Below, piece by piece: positions 1-8,280 of a stretch of 64,000 nt of DNA. The stretch is from positions 5,563 to 69,562 of the forward strand of contig JBAYIO010000015.1 in the NCBI GenBank assembly GCA_041665605.1, given 5' to 3'. The notes beneath the pieces were generated by a model. The model was not told the DNA's origin. It saw nothing but the letters and a program-made list of their open reading frames with translations, and made no database searches. Position 1 is the first letter of the stretch; every line of letters begins with the position of its first letter. A program made the translations under genes and the position numbers. This DNA comes from CAIPAT01 sp041665605 (GTDB lineage: Bacteria > Verrucomicrobiota > Lentisphaeria > Victivallales > Victivallaceae).

Positions 1-627
1 TATGTTTCTCTGAAATTTGAAGGGCCTGCATATTCCGCTGCCAGTAAAGATAAGCCCAATCGTATGCTGTGTGACCGGGTCGTGCTGATAAAAAAACTTA
101 GCGCGGTTGATTTGGCCGCCGGAGTCCTGGATGTACAGCCGTCTACTCCGTTACCGCAGGAATTCAAAGACATCCCGGCGGCGCAATTGCGGCAGATAAA
201 CCCCAATTTTCCTGTAAGGCTGCCGGAGAAATTGCTGGTCAAAGATAATGATGCGGCATGGGGCGAAGCAAATTTTGACATAAATGATAAAAAACCATAC
301 CGGTTCGGGTTTTATGACTATCAAGCAAAAAAGACAGGGATATCGAAATCGATTAATGAGTCGGAAATCTCGCCCGATGTATACAAATTCTATAAGCTCG
401 GCAATATTAAACTTACTCCAAATTGCATAATATGGGGTGAGGGCTGGCTGATTTGTGTAAAATTAAGTCATTTATATTCAAAATCCGAGCCGGACGCCGA
501 ATACGAAGCTTATGTTTCCCTTAAATTTGAAGGGGCCGCATATTCCGCTGCCGGCAAGAATAAACCCAGTCAGGTTTTATGCGACCGGGTGTTGCTAATT
601 AAAAAAGGTCAGCAGAAATCTAAATAA
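1..627 (+). CDS. Unidentified protein, 5'-truncated, duplicated C-terminal module
   Basis: The reading frame is open from the first base, so the gene begins outside the window and 208 residues are visible. An ATG at 64 lies inside the conserved module and is not a believable start. The first 32 visible residues (YVSLKFEGPAYSAASKDKP, then a CDRVVLIKK end) recur almost unchanged as the last 32, and bases 1-96 match 511-606 closely. The protein therefore ends in at least two tandem copies of a domain of about 165 residues. The composition, rich in beta-strand formers, suggests a secreted carbohydrate-binding or accessory domain. I do not recognise the family with certainty; a resemblance to C-terminal regions of DUF4838-type proteins is only a suspicion. 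The glycoside hydrolase starts 11 bases downstream, so the two probably share a transcript. Confidence 0.6.
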   Translation, partial: YVSLKFEGPAYSAASKDKPNRMLCDRVVLIKKLSAVDLAAGVLDVQPSTPLPQEFKDIPAAQLRQINPNFPVRLPEKLLVKDNDAAWGEANFDINDKKPYRFGFYDYQAKKTGISKSINESEISPDVYKFYKLGNIKLTPNCIIWGEGWLICVKLSHLYSKSEPDAEYEAYVSLKFEGAAYSAAGKNKPSQVLCDRVLLIKKGQQKSK

Positions 628-637
628 TAATAAAAGA

Positions 638-2644
638 ATGATGACATCGTATATGTATTTACCGAATAAACAGAGGAAAATAAAAAAAGTGCACAACCCG
701 AAATATTGTCTGTTTTATGACAACCACACGATGCCGGCATGTCCCGATGTCGGAGAAAATTTCGATGCGGAATTATTCACCGACCGGATCAAGGCCTGCG
801 GCGTGGATTACCTGACGTTCCATGCCAGATGCAATATGGGCATGGCTTATTACGACACCAAAATCGGCATCAGACATCCGTCTTTGAAATATGACATGTT
901 CGGCAGACTGGCGGAAGCGTGTCAGCGTAAAGATATTGCACTGACCGCTTACTTGAATGGCGGCATCAGCAATGAGGAAGGGTTGCGCCATCGCGAATGG
1001 ACGACTTTGCTGTTCGACGGGCGGGAATATCGCGAACCACGGCTGACGCCCTATGTCCGGACGATGTGCTACAATTCGCCTTACCGTGACCACCTGATCG
1101 CGATGGTCAAGGAAATCGCCCGCAATTATCCGGTGGCCGGTTTCTTTATCGACTGTCTGGCGGGCTATCCGTGCGTCTGCCCGACTTGCGTCAAGGAAAT
1201 GAAAGAGCGCGGCATTGATTGGAAAGTTGAATCGGAAGTAGTAAAATTTTCCGAGTTTTCCGTGCTCCGGCTGTCCCGGGACATTGCGCAGGCCGCAAAG
1301 GCGGTCAATCCGGAATTGCTGCTGTATTTCAACGGGCCGTCCTATGAGGAACAGGCTGAATTCGGCACTTACATCGAATGCGAATGTCTGCCGACCGGCC
1401 CCGGCTGGGGATATGATTTTCTGCCGGTGCTGTCGCACTATATGCGCACCCTTGGCGACAAGCCGATTCTGAACATGACCGGACGTTTCTACGACTGGGG
1501 AGATTTTGGCGGACTGCGTCCTGAAGCGGCGATTAAGTCAGAATTATTGTACGGACTGGCTAACGGCATGCGCCCCAACGTGGGCGGGCATTTTCATCCG
1601 CGCGGCGACCTTGAGACTGCGGTGCTGGACCGGATTGAGAAAATATACAAGGAGCTTCAAACCCTGGAGCCGTGGGTTGACAAGGCAAAAAATCTCACGG
1701 AAATTGCCATTGTCTATCCGAAGCCGATAATAAACATCCGGCTTGACAAGCTTATTCGCAGTGCGGCAAGGATGTTAAGCGAACTGAAACTTCAGTTTGA
1801 TATCGTGACCGAATTTTCCGACTGGAGCAGATATCAGGTACTGGTGTTTCCTGATGATATTCTATTTAACGAAGAAATTGCCCGGCGGGTAAAATTGCAT
1901 CTTGACGCAGGCAAGTTCGTGATTTCCAGCGGCAGTTCCGGGATGAACTCCGGAAAAACGCAGTTTGCGCTGGAAAAGGAATGGGGGATAAGATTTAAGA
2001 AAGATTGCGATTTCGACCCAGCGTATTTCAAGACCGGCAGGAATTTCAGTAAAGGTCTGCCTGACATGCCGCTATCGCTGTATTCATCGGGAATTGAGTC
2101 CGAGACGCTGCCCGGCGCAGGTATTGAAGCATATCTGATAAAACCGTATTACAACCGGCACTGGGATGGCGAACATGCCTTCTTCTACAATCCGCCGGAC
2201 AGGGTCACGGATATACCGGCGCTGACCGTTTGCGGCAAAGTGGCGCATTTCAGCCACCGCATTTTTTCCGGCTACAATTTGCAGGCGCCGGTTGAACTAA
2301 GACGGCTGTTCGCGAATGTGCTGGAAAAATTCCTGCCGGAACCGCTGCTGAAAACCGAAAACCTGCCGTCATTCGCCAGGGCGTTTGTAACAGAACAGCC
2401 AGGACGCAGGATAGTCCACATCCTTGCCTATGTGCCGGAATTGCGCGGCGAAAAAACCGAGATGATCGAAGAATCGGTGACAGCCATTAACGTCAAGATT
2501 GCCATGCGCTTGGATGGAAACACGCCGGAACAGGTTTACCTCGCCCCGGCCCGGCTGTCGCTGGCCTTTGATGTACATGAGGGTTATATTGAGACGGCTG
2601 TTCCGGTTGTGAATGGATATGCAATGCTGGTCTTTGAAGAGTAA
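638..2644 (+). CDS. Putative glycoside hydrolase with beta-galactosidase-trimerisation-like domain
   Basis: A 668-residue protein without signal peptide or membrane segment, so probably cytoplasmic. Residues about 20-330 look like a (beta/alpha)8 barrel of the hypothetical glycosyl hydrolase 6 type. Supporting stretches are DYLTFHARCNMGMAYYDTK, the strand GFFIDCLAGYPCVCPTC and TGPGWGYDFLP. Residues about 340-460 resemble the Rossmann-like trimerisation domain of GH42 enzymes (IAIVYPKP, YQVLVFPDD, GKFVISSGSSG), followed by a C-terminal beta domain. These enzymes usually act on oligosaccharides imported into the cell; the substrate cannot be read from the sequence. The start has no strong ribosome binding site, and ATG at 638, 641 or 653 are all possible. 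Conserved acidic residues exist, but I cannot assign the catalytic pair. Confidence 0.65.
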   Translation: MMTSYMYLPNKQRKIKKVHNPKYCLFYDNHTMPACPDVGENFDAELFTDRIKACGVDYLTFHARCNMGMAYYDTKIGIRHPSLKYDMFGRLAEACQRKDIALTAYLNGGISNEEGLRHREWTTLLFDGREYREPRLTPYVRTMCYNSPYRDHLIAMVKEIARNYPVAGFFIDCLAGYPCVCPTCVKEMKERGIDWKVESEVVKFSEFSVLRLSRDIAQAAKAVNPELLLYFNGPSYEEQAEFGTYIECECLPTGPGWGYDFLPVLSHYMRTLGDKPILNMTGRFYDWGDFGGLRPEAAIKSELLYGLANGMRPNVGGHFHPRGDLETAVLDRIEKIYKELQTLEPWVDKAKNLTEIAIVYPKPIINIRLDKLIRSAARMLSELKLQFDIVTEFSDWSRYQVLVFPDDILFNEEIARRVKLHLDAGKFVISSGSSGMNSGKTQFALEKEWGIRFKKDCDFDPAYFKTGRNFSKGLPDMPLSLYSSGIESETLPGAGIEAYLIKPYYNRHWDGEHAFFYNPPDRVTDIPALTVCGKVAHFSHRIFSGYNLQAPVELRRLFANVLEKFLPEPLLKTENLPSFARAFVTEQPGRRIVHILAYVPELRGEKTEMIEESVTAINVKIAMRLDGNTPEQVYLAPARLSLAFDVHEGYIETAVPVVNGYAMLVFEE

Positions 2645-2668
2645 AGGACAAATAGCATCTTGCAAATA

Positions 2669-2794
2669 TTACGGTTCGCGGATATTTTCGTCCAGTGATT
2701 TGACCAGCGGGTGGAGCAGATAGGTGATGATGCGCCGTTTGCCGACCTTGATTTCAGCGATGATCTGCTTTGCGAGAATTGTTTCGCGATGCTG
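2669..2794 (-). pseudogene. HlyD-type membrane fusion protein, C-terminal remnant
   Basis: On the minus strand 41 codons stay open and end in a normal stop. The peptide contains IIAEIKVGKRRIITYLLHPL and ends in SLDENIREP. This is the pattern of the extreme C-terminus of type I secretion adaptors of the HlyD family (AEIKTGKRxxxxYLLSPL, then a short charged tail). Immediately upstream, at 2795, there is an in-frame stop followed by AT-rich sequence without homology, so only the tail survives. It sits directly beside repeat locus A and may be the scar of a deletion or rearrangement. No ABC transporter or outer-membrane partner is present in the window. Confidence 0.6.
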
Positions 2795-3266
2795 TCACTA
2801 TACTTTTTAATTTTTATATAACGGTTGCTGCTTTTGTCCTCGCAAAATTCTTTTACATATAACATCAAAAGTTAAATCGGTTTCTTCTGAGTTCAAGAAA
2901 CAGAATCCGGAAAATTCAATTTTCCTTCATTTTCCAAGGATTGATTACTACTTTAAAAACTTCAATTCATACAGATAAGGTGCTTCTTACTAATGCTTTG
3001 CAGATCTTTTGATTGACAAAATCACTATATATAAAAGAACAAGAGCCAGAATTCTGAATGGGAATCAGAAATTCAGAACAGCTCCAGAGGAGCGGAATAT
3101 TAATAGCTTTCAAAATTATAAAATAGTTTTTCAACACCAACGGAGCGACATATTAATAGCAGAAGACAGAATGAAAACCGGTAAATCAGAAAATTGGAGC
3201 AAATACATTGTGTTCAACGACTCTCCAAGTTCGGAGCGGGCTGTCCAAAATGTTTTCATTGTAGTG

Positions 3267-3283
3267 CCGTCCGTCTCGGACGG
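3267..3283. repeat. Perfect hairpin CCGTCCG-TCT-CGGACGG
   Basis: A seven-base perfect stem with a TCT loop. A second copy at 3816-3834 has an outer pair changed from C-G to T-A on both arms, so the stem is preserved. The flanks GTCCAAAATGT (left) and GTAGTG are shared too. A third hairpin, CTCTCGC-AGA-GCGAGAG, lies 12 bases downstream at 3296-3312 with the complementary loop. Confidence 0.8.
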
Positions 3284-3646
3284 AAATCGGACCCTCTCTC
3301 GCAGAGCGAGAGCGCTACACCCTGCACACCATGTGTCCAAAATGTCCCAAATGGTTGTAAAATTGAAAAAGGTTGTGCTCAGCGAGACTCTATTGTCTCG
3401 GAGTGCTGGAAGCGGGAAAAGTTGTTAAAGCATTATGATCAAAGACTCTCCAATGTCGGAGTGTTTATGAAAAATGAAGCACGTCATGTTCAACAGGACA
3501 CCCAAAGTTGTTTGAAAATTTAAAAACAGATATGCTCAACGGCACTCCAAAGTATCGGAGTGGTGTATCCAAAATGGAGAATGGGAAGTTCTAAAGTTCG
3601 AAATTGCGGGAGTTCTAAAGTTTTAGAATGCAGAAAAACAAAAAGC

Positions 3647-3808
3647 ATTGTGCTCAACGGCTCTCTAATTACTCGGAGTGGATTATGAAAACTGATAGAT
3701 GTTATGCTCAACGACTCTCCAAATTCTCGGAGTGGGTTATGAAAACTGAAAGACGTTATGCTCAACCACTATCTAATTACTCGGAGTCGGGTGTCCAAAA
3801 TGTGGTTT
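3647..3808. repeat. Three 54-base tandem units
   Basis: Units begin at 3647, 3701 and 3755. Each carries the core ATGCTCAAC, a CTC arm, a short loop and CGGAG, joined by a linker reading GAAAACTGA. The 54-base period is a multiple of three, which explains open frames on both strands here without implying a gene. Confidence 0.8.
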
Positions 3809-4100
3809 GTGTAGTGTCGTCCGTCTCGGACGACAATATCCCAGAGTTCCCAGGATTCCCAGAACTCCCGGATTACGAAAGCGCGTTGTGCGGGGCCGGT
3901 GTCCAAAATGTGCGGGAGCGGTGTCCGGAATGTACCGAAACGGTGTCCAAAATATGCTGGCGCGGTGTCCAGAATGTTTATAGCATCCCATTATTCCAAT
4001 TATTCCCGGATCATGGAAAAAATCGCGGTGAACAGGTGTCCAGTATTATTTTTCTAAAAAAATGTTTTTTTTTAGAAACCGGTCTTGCAATATTTTTTGC

Positions 4101-4120
4101 CATATGATACTATTAATATG
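4101..4120 (+). promoter_or_regulatory. Candidate Rrf2 operator or -10 region upstream of the Rrf2 gene
   Basis: The sequence CATATGATACTATTAATATG contains an inverted repeat, CATAT and ATATG, around ATGATACTA. The element ATATGATACTA recurs upstream of cooS at 4591. TATGAT at 4103 could also serve as a -10 box, but no well-spaced -35 box is visible. Confidence 0.4.
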
Positions 4121-4150
4121 TCAATTATAGATTAAGGAAGGTGTAAGTTT

Positions 4151-4552
4151 ATGATTACGCGAGAGGCTGATTATGCATTGAGAGTAGTTCTGCGCCTGGC
4201 GGCGATGCAGGAAGGGCAATCTTTAAGTACAACCGCATTGGCAGAGGAAATGTTTATACCTTATCGTTTTTTAAGAAGAATTGTCCGGAAATTGTGTGAT
4301 TCCGGCCTGGTGGGGTCGGTCAGGGGCAAAGCCGGCGGTATTCATTTGCTGGAAAAGCCGGCCAATATCTCGGTACATGATATTCTGGCGGTTTTTGATC
4401 CAAGATCGCTGCTGTTTAATAGTTGTTTTACGAATGACTGCTGCTGTCCCAGAAAGGAAGATTGCAGGGTTCATCACATGCTGGACCCTGTCCAGAAACT
4501 GCTTAATGAGCAGCTTCAGTCAATCAGTTTTGCGGATTTGTCCAAAAAATAA
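4151..4552 (+). CDS. Rrf2-family transcriptional regulator
   Basis: A 133-residue protein of typical Rrf2 length. The N-terminal winged helix is clear: ITREADYALRVVLRLA, then the recognition region TALAEEMFIPYRFLRRIVRKL and the wing GLVGSVRGKAGGIHL. The C-terminal part has a cysteine-rich loop (SCFTNDCCCPRKEDC, residues about 95-110) of the kind that binds an iron-sulfur cluster in IscR, NsrR and RirA. It probably senses redox state, iron, NO or a gas through such a cluster. It lies 81 bases before cooS in the same orientation, and both genes share the upstream element ATATGATACTA, which suggests autoregulation and control of the CO dehydrogenase operon. The start is supported by GGAAGG about ten bases upstream. 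Confidence 0.88.
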   Translation: MITREADYALRVVLRLAAMQEGQSLSTTALAEEMFIPYRFLRRIVRKLCDSGLVGSVRGKAGGIHLLEKPANISVHDILAVFDPRSLLFNSCFTNDCCCPRKEDCRVHHMLDPVQKLLNEQLQSISFADLSKK

Positions 4553-4590
4553 TTTTCAGTATTTTTGTTGTTTTAACTTTTTTTTGTTCA

Positions 4591-4601
4591 ATATGATACT
4601 A
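4591..4601 (+). promoter_or_regulatory. Shared ATATGATACTA element upstream of cooS
   Basis: Identical to 4102-4112 upstream of the Rrf2 gene. TATGAT at 4592-4597 may act as a -10 box with TTGTTT at 4568-4573 (18-base spacer). It is 33 bases from the chosen cooS start. Confidence 0.4.
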
Positions 4602-4633
4602 AATTAGAATCAATTAAAAAAATGGAGGCATTG

Positions 4634-6514
4634 ATGAAAAGGTGTGCGTCGGCGGACAGTTGTTTTGGAAATTATCTCGAAAAGCGCGGAGATGTAAATA
4701 CGGCGTTCGACCGGCTGGAGGATCAGTCGGTAAAATGCGGCTATGGTCAGCACGGAATATGCTGCCGTCTGTGTTCCAACGGCCCGTGCCGGATTACGCC
4801 CGATTCCCCCAAAGGAGTTTGCGGCGCGACTGCCGATACCATGGTTGCCCGGAATTTTCTGCGTTCGGTAGCCGCGGGGGCGGCCTGCTATCTGCATGTC
4901 GCCGAGTCCACGGCCGCCAGGCTGAAATCAATCGCCGCCGGAATATCGCCGCTTCAGTTACGTTCGGAAAAGTCGGTCCACGAACTTGCGGCGCTGCTGG
5001 GAATTGAAGGGAGCAGCACGAACGAGAAGGCCGGCGGAATCGCGGATGCCGTGCTGGCTGACATATACCGGCCGCGCGGCGATAAAATGGAACTGGTCAG
5101 CAAGCTGGCAATACCTGACCGGGTAAAAAAATGGCGGGAGCTCGGGATTATGCCGGGCGGCGCCAAAGCGGAGGTCTTTGACGCTATTGTCAAGACCAGC
5201 ACCAATCTAAATACAGACCCGGTGGACCAGTTGCTGCATTGCCTTAATCTCGGCATCAGCACCGGGCTTTACGGCCTCGCCATGACCAATCTGATGAACG
5301 ACATTATCATGGGAGAGCCGGAAATCGGGATCGCCTCCACCGGCTTTTCCGTCGCTTCGCCGGATTACATCAACATTGCGGTATCCGGTCACAGCCATTC
5401 GGTTTTCGCCGGACTGATTACCCTGCTTGAATCCGACAAGGGACAGCAGATCGGGATAAAGGCCGGCGCCAAAGGCATCCGGATTGTAGGCCTGACCTGT
5501 GTCGGACAGGATATGCAGCTCAGGGCAAACGCAAGCAGGAAAGATGTCTTCGCCGGGCAGGCCGGCAACAATTTCACGCAGGAAGCCCTGCTGGCGACCG
5601 GCGCGATTGATATGGTAATCAGCGAATTCAACTGTACTTTGTCCGGCATCGAACCGATTGCGGAAAGGTACAAGATCAAGCTGATCTGCCTTGATGATGT
5701 GGACAAACAGAGCAGCGCGGCAATGATCAATGACGTAAAAGGGCGGGAACTTGAACTGGCGGAGGAAATCTGCGTCATCGCCGCTGACCAGTACCGGCTG
5801 CGCCGTGATCAGATAACAATTGATGTGCCGGTGCATGGTTATGATGATGTCGTCACCGGTGTCAGTGAGAAATCCCTGCTGAAACTGCTCGGCGGCAATC
5901 TCGCCCCGCTGATAGAACTGATTAAAAATGGAACCATCAAAGGCATTGCCGGCATTCTCGGCTGCTCCAATCTGGCGGCGGGCGGGCATGACGTCAACAC
6001 CGTGGCGCTGACGCGGGAGCTTATCAGCCGGGATATCCTGGTGCTTTCGGCAGGCTGCACCACCGGCGGACTTGCCAACTGCGGCTATTGCTCGCTTTCA
6101 GCCAAAGAACTGGCCGGTCCCGGCCTGAAAGCTGTATGCGGGAAACTGGGCATTCCGCCGGTGCTGAACTTCGGGCCGTGTCTGGCAATCGGACGTATCG
6201 AGATCGTGGTCTCGGAACTGGCCAAGGCCCTCGGCGTGGATATCCCGCAGCTTCCGGTGGTGATCTCCGCCCCGCAGTGGCTGGAGGAACAGGCGCTGGC
6301 CGACGGCTGTTTCGGACTGGCGCTCGGGCTCACGCTGCATCTCTCCCAGCCGCCCCCGATTCTCGGATCGGCGATAGTCACTAAAGTGCTGACGGAAGAC
6401 ATGGTCAACATTACCGGCGGCAAAGTGATTGTAGAGATGAACCCGGTAATTGCCGCGGACAAACTTCAGCAGGTGATCAATGAAAAGCTTGCCGCTCTCG
6501 GCATTGGAGCGTGA
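4634..6514 (+). CDS. cooS: Anaerobic Ni-Fe carbon monoxide dehydrogenase, catalytic subunit
   Basis: This enzyme reversibly oxidises CO with water to CO2, two protons and two electrons. At 626 residues it has the normal CooS length. N-terminal cysteines at about residues 35, 43, 44, 47, 52 and 63 (CGYGQHGICCRLCSNGPC, then GVCGA) fit the ligands of the bridging D cluster and the B cluster. C-cluster residues appear in GHSHS, EFNC, LGCSN, SAGCTTGG, NCGYC and FGPC. A longer frame starts at 4622, but the ATG at 4634 is preceded by GGAGG at 4624-4628 with correct spacing, so 4634 is preferred. The ferredoxin gene follows at once, and no acetyl-CoA synthase gene is present. This looks like a stand-alone CODH rather than a Wood-Ljungdahl complex. 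Confidence 0.95.
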   Translation: MKRCASADSCFGNYLEKRGDVNTAFDRLEDQSVKCGYGQHGICCRLCSNGPCRITPDSPKGVCGATADTMVARNFLRSVAAGAACYLHVAESTAARLKSIAAGISPLQLRSEKSVHELAALLGIEGSSTNEKAGGIADAVLADIYRPRGDKMELVSKLAIPDRVKKWRELGIMPGGAKAEVFDAIVKTSTNLNTDPVDQLLHCLNLGISTGLYGLAMTNLMNDIIMGEPEIGIASTGFSVASPDYINIAVSGHSHSVFAGLITLLESDKGQQIGIKAGAKGIRIVGLTCVGQDMQLRANASRKDVFAGQAGNNFTQEALLATGAIDMVISEFNCTLSGIEPIAERYKIKLICLDDVDKQSSAAMINDVKGRELELAEEICVIAADQYRLRRDQITIDVPVHGYDDVVTGVSEKSLLKLLGGNLAPLIELIKNGTIKGIAGILGCSNLAAGGHDVNTVALTRELISRDILVLSAGCTTGGLANCGYCSLSAKELAGPGLKAVCGKLGIPPVLNFGPCLAIGRIEIVVSELAKALGVDIPQLPVVISAPQWLEEQALADGCFGLALGLTLHLSQPPPILGSAIVTKVLTEDMVNITGGKVIVEMNPVIAADKLQQVINEKLAALGIGA

Positions 6515-6516
6515 CT

Positions 6517-6987
6517 ATGAGAAAGAAACTCATCGATAAGAGCAAATGCGTCGGGTGCAAGAATTGCGAGCTTGCCTGCATAATGGCGCACAGCAAAAAT
6601 CCATTCCCGTTCATAACCTCCGGCACAGGCGAAATTGCTCAAGCCAGAAATAAAATCGAGCTTGACGCCGACGGAAAGCTCTTTCCCGAATTCTGCCGCC
6701 ATTGCGATGAACCTTCATGTGTCGAAGCCTGCATCAGCGGCGCCCTGACCAAAGGCGGAGACGGCCTGGTGGTCTGCGACCAGGAAATCTGCATCGGATG
6801 CTTTATGTGCGTAATGAGTTGTCCCTACGGCATGGCGCGACCGAGTGTCAGAAACGGCGCCCGCATGGTCAAATGCGACGGCTGCCGCGGACGCGAAACC
6901 ATGGCATGCGTTGATGCCTGTCCGCAGCGCTGCCTGTCGCAGGTGGATACCGAAGATGAGCGGAACGGGCAGGTGATCTATGTCTGA
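6517..6987 (+). CDS. cooF: CooF-like four-cluster ferredoxin
   Basis: A 156-residue electron carrier predicted to hold four [4Fe-4S] clusters. Visible motifs are CVGCKNCELAC near the N-terminus, CRHCDEPSCVEAC, CIGCFMCVMSCPYG, and CDGC completed by ACVDACP. This is the pattern of CooF and related dehydrogenase iron-sulfur subunits, which take electrons from the CODH B/D clusters. GTG at 6511 overlaps the end of cooS, but ATG at 6517 has GGAG seven bases upstream and is chosen, leaving a two-base gap. The oxidoreductase begins 36 bases downstream, so electrons probably pass from CooS through CooF to the flavoprotein. Confidence 0.92.
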   Translation: MRKKLIDKSKCVGCKNCELACIMAHSKNPFPFITSGTGEIAQARNKIELDADGKLFPEFCRHCDEPSCVEACISGALTKGGDGLVVCDQEICIGCFMCVMSCPYGMARPSVRNGARMVKCDGCRGRETMACVDACPQRCLSQVDTEDERNGQVIYV

Positions 6988-7023
6988 ACAGCACATTAAA
7001 AATCATATTGCAGAGAGGTGATC

Positions 7024-8280
7024 ATGAAATATGCAATCATTGGCGGCAGCGCCGCGGGGATTGCCGCCGCCGCTGAAATCAGGAAACTTGACCGCAAGGG
7101 AGAATTGACCATAATATGCAGAGACATGCTTTATTACTCCAGATGTCAGTTGCACATGGTTGCCTCCGGCGCCGCTTCCGTCGAACAGATCTGCTTGAAA
7201 CCGGCCGGCTGGGCCGAGGATTTAGACATCAAATTCATGGGCGGAAAAACCGTGTCCGGACTGGATACCGCGGCCAAAACAATCAGTCTGGACGACGGAC
7301 AAACCGTTCTTTATGACCGGCTGCTGATTGCGACCGGAACAAAAACATTCTTTCCGCCGCTGGAAGGCATCAGCGGTCCGCTGACTTTCGGACTGCGCAA
7401 TCTGGCTGACGCCGTCGCGATCAATGAGGCCGGAAAGGCGGCAAAGAATTTCACCATCATCGGCGCCGGACTGGTCGGCGTGGAACTGGCGGCGGAACTG
7501 GTCAAAGCCGGCGTCAGCGTCAATCTGGTCGAACTGGCCAAATATCCGCTTCCGCTTCAACTAGATCAGTTTTGCGGCGATAAATGTTCAAAAATGCTAG
7601 CCGAGGCCGGGGTTAAACTGTATTTCGGCACTCCCGCCAGGGCGCTGCATCGCAACCGGGATGACGCAAAACCAGTCGCGCTGGAACTCGCTTCAGGGGA
7701 GAGAATTGCCACCGATGTCCTGATTTGCGCCGCGGGGGTGACTGCCAATGCCGATTTTGCCCGCAGGGCCGGAATTGATGCAGGAAAAGGAATAATCATC
7801 GACGATCAGTGCCGTACCAATGTGCCGGATGTGTTTGCCGCGGGCGATGTCGCCGAACATGTGGATACCGTCAACGGCATCAGGCAACTGACGGCAATCT
7901 GGCCGACTGCCGTGCGCCAGGGGAAAGTCGCCGGAATCAATATGGCCGGCGGCACGGCGTCCATCAGAATCAATACCGGGATGAAAACAGCAATGTCCGT
8001 AATGGGAACTCATTTCATCTCACTGGGGCAGACCGGCGTTTCAAAACCGCAATGGAGCAGGCATATATTCAGCAATACCGACAGCCGCGGCAGAGAAAGC
8101 ATCCGCGTCCTTTATACTGACGGCAATATCCTCAAATCCGCGCTGCTGTGGGGCAATGTGACTGACGCCGGATTGTATCACGAAGCGATAGTGACCGGAC
8201 GGGATATCAGCGGCGACTGCCTTTTTCTTGAAGGGCTTGATGCGGCGAAGCGAGGCAAAGAGACCATGAGTGTTTTCTAA
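7024..8280 (+). CDS. FAD-dependent NAD(P)H oxidoreductase linked to CODH (FNOR type)
   Basis: A 418-residue pyridine-nucleotide-disulfide-family flavoprotein. The FAD-binding GxGxxG-like motif is at the N-terminus (YAIIGGSAAGIAAAAE). The NAD(P)-binding motif is near residue 145 (FTIIGAGLVGVELAAEL), and the second FAD motif is DVFAAGDVAE. No redox-active CxxxxC pair is seen, which fits an NADH:ferredoxin or rubredoxin-type reductase. CooS-CooF-FNOR clusters are known from other anaerobes and are thought to make NAD(P)H from CO. ATG at 7024 has GAGAGG five bases upstream; an in-frame GTG at 7018 is less likely. The gene converges with ptsI across 29 bases. Confidence 0.88.
   Translation: MKYAIIGGSAAGIAAAAEIRKLDRKGELTIICRDMLYYSRCQLHMVASGAASVEQICLKPAGWAEDLDIKFMGGKTVSGLDTAAKTISLDDGQTVLYDRLLIATGTKTFFPPLEGISGPLTFGLRNLADAVAINEAGKAAKNFTIIGAGLVGVELAAELVKAGVSVNLVELAKYPLPLQLDQFCGDKCSKMLAEAGVKLYFGTPARALHRNRDDAKPVALELASGERIATDVLICAAGVTANADFARRAGIDAGKGIIIDDQCRTNVPDVFAAGDVAEHVDTVNGIRQLTAIWPTAVRQGKVAGINMAGGTASIRINTGMKTAMSVMGTHFISLGQTGVSKPQWSRHIFSNTDSRGRESIRVLYTDGNILKSALLWGNVTDAGLYHEAIVTGRDISGDCLFLEGLDAAKRGKETMSVF

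Larger units (their letters stand above)
3006..4062. repeat. Repeat locus A: hairpin-rich intergenic repeats
   Basis: About 1 kb without a believable gene, built from modules that reappear in locus B at 43003-44026. The left edge (ATTGACAAAATCACTATATAT, 3012-3032) recurs at 43003. Next come two copies of the GCTCC-AGA-GGAGC hairpin module ending in ATATTAATAGC (near 3081 and 3134, the second with a damaged left arm). Then come about eight copies of a roughly 33-base core that starts TTATGCTCAACGAC and ends CGGAGTG (near 3204, 3376, 3431, 3483, 3530, 3647, 3701, 3755). Two copies of a unit with a CGTCCG-TCT-CGGACG hairpin lie at 3241-3290 and 3791-3840. The right part has scattered GGTGTCCAAAATGT motifs. 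Open frames here are by-products of repetition. Confidence 0.8.

Noticed and set aside
773..1438. 221-codon minus-strand frame inside the first glycoside hydrolase
   Set aside because: It is a shadow frame with no supporting motif; the sense frame is continuous over 668 codons.
3013..3034. TTGACA followed by TATATA as a promoter at the left edge of the repeat locus
   Set aside because: The two boxes are only seven bases apart, far too close for a sigma-70 promoter. The sequence is better seen as a conserved edge of the repeat element.
3009..4107. Open frames of 70-160 codons in repeat locus A
   Set aside because: Their peptides are translations of the 54-base units and hairpins (for example NPLREFGESLS repeats) and have no independent coding evidence.
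5207..5989. 260-codon minus-strand frame inside cooS
   Set aside because: It is a shadow of the well-supported CooS frame with no recognisable motif.
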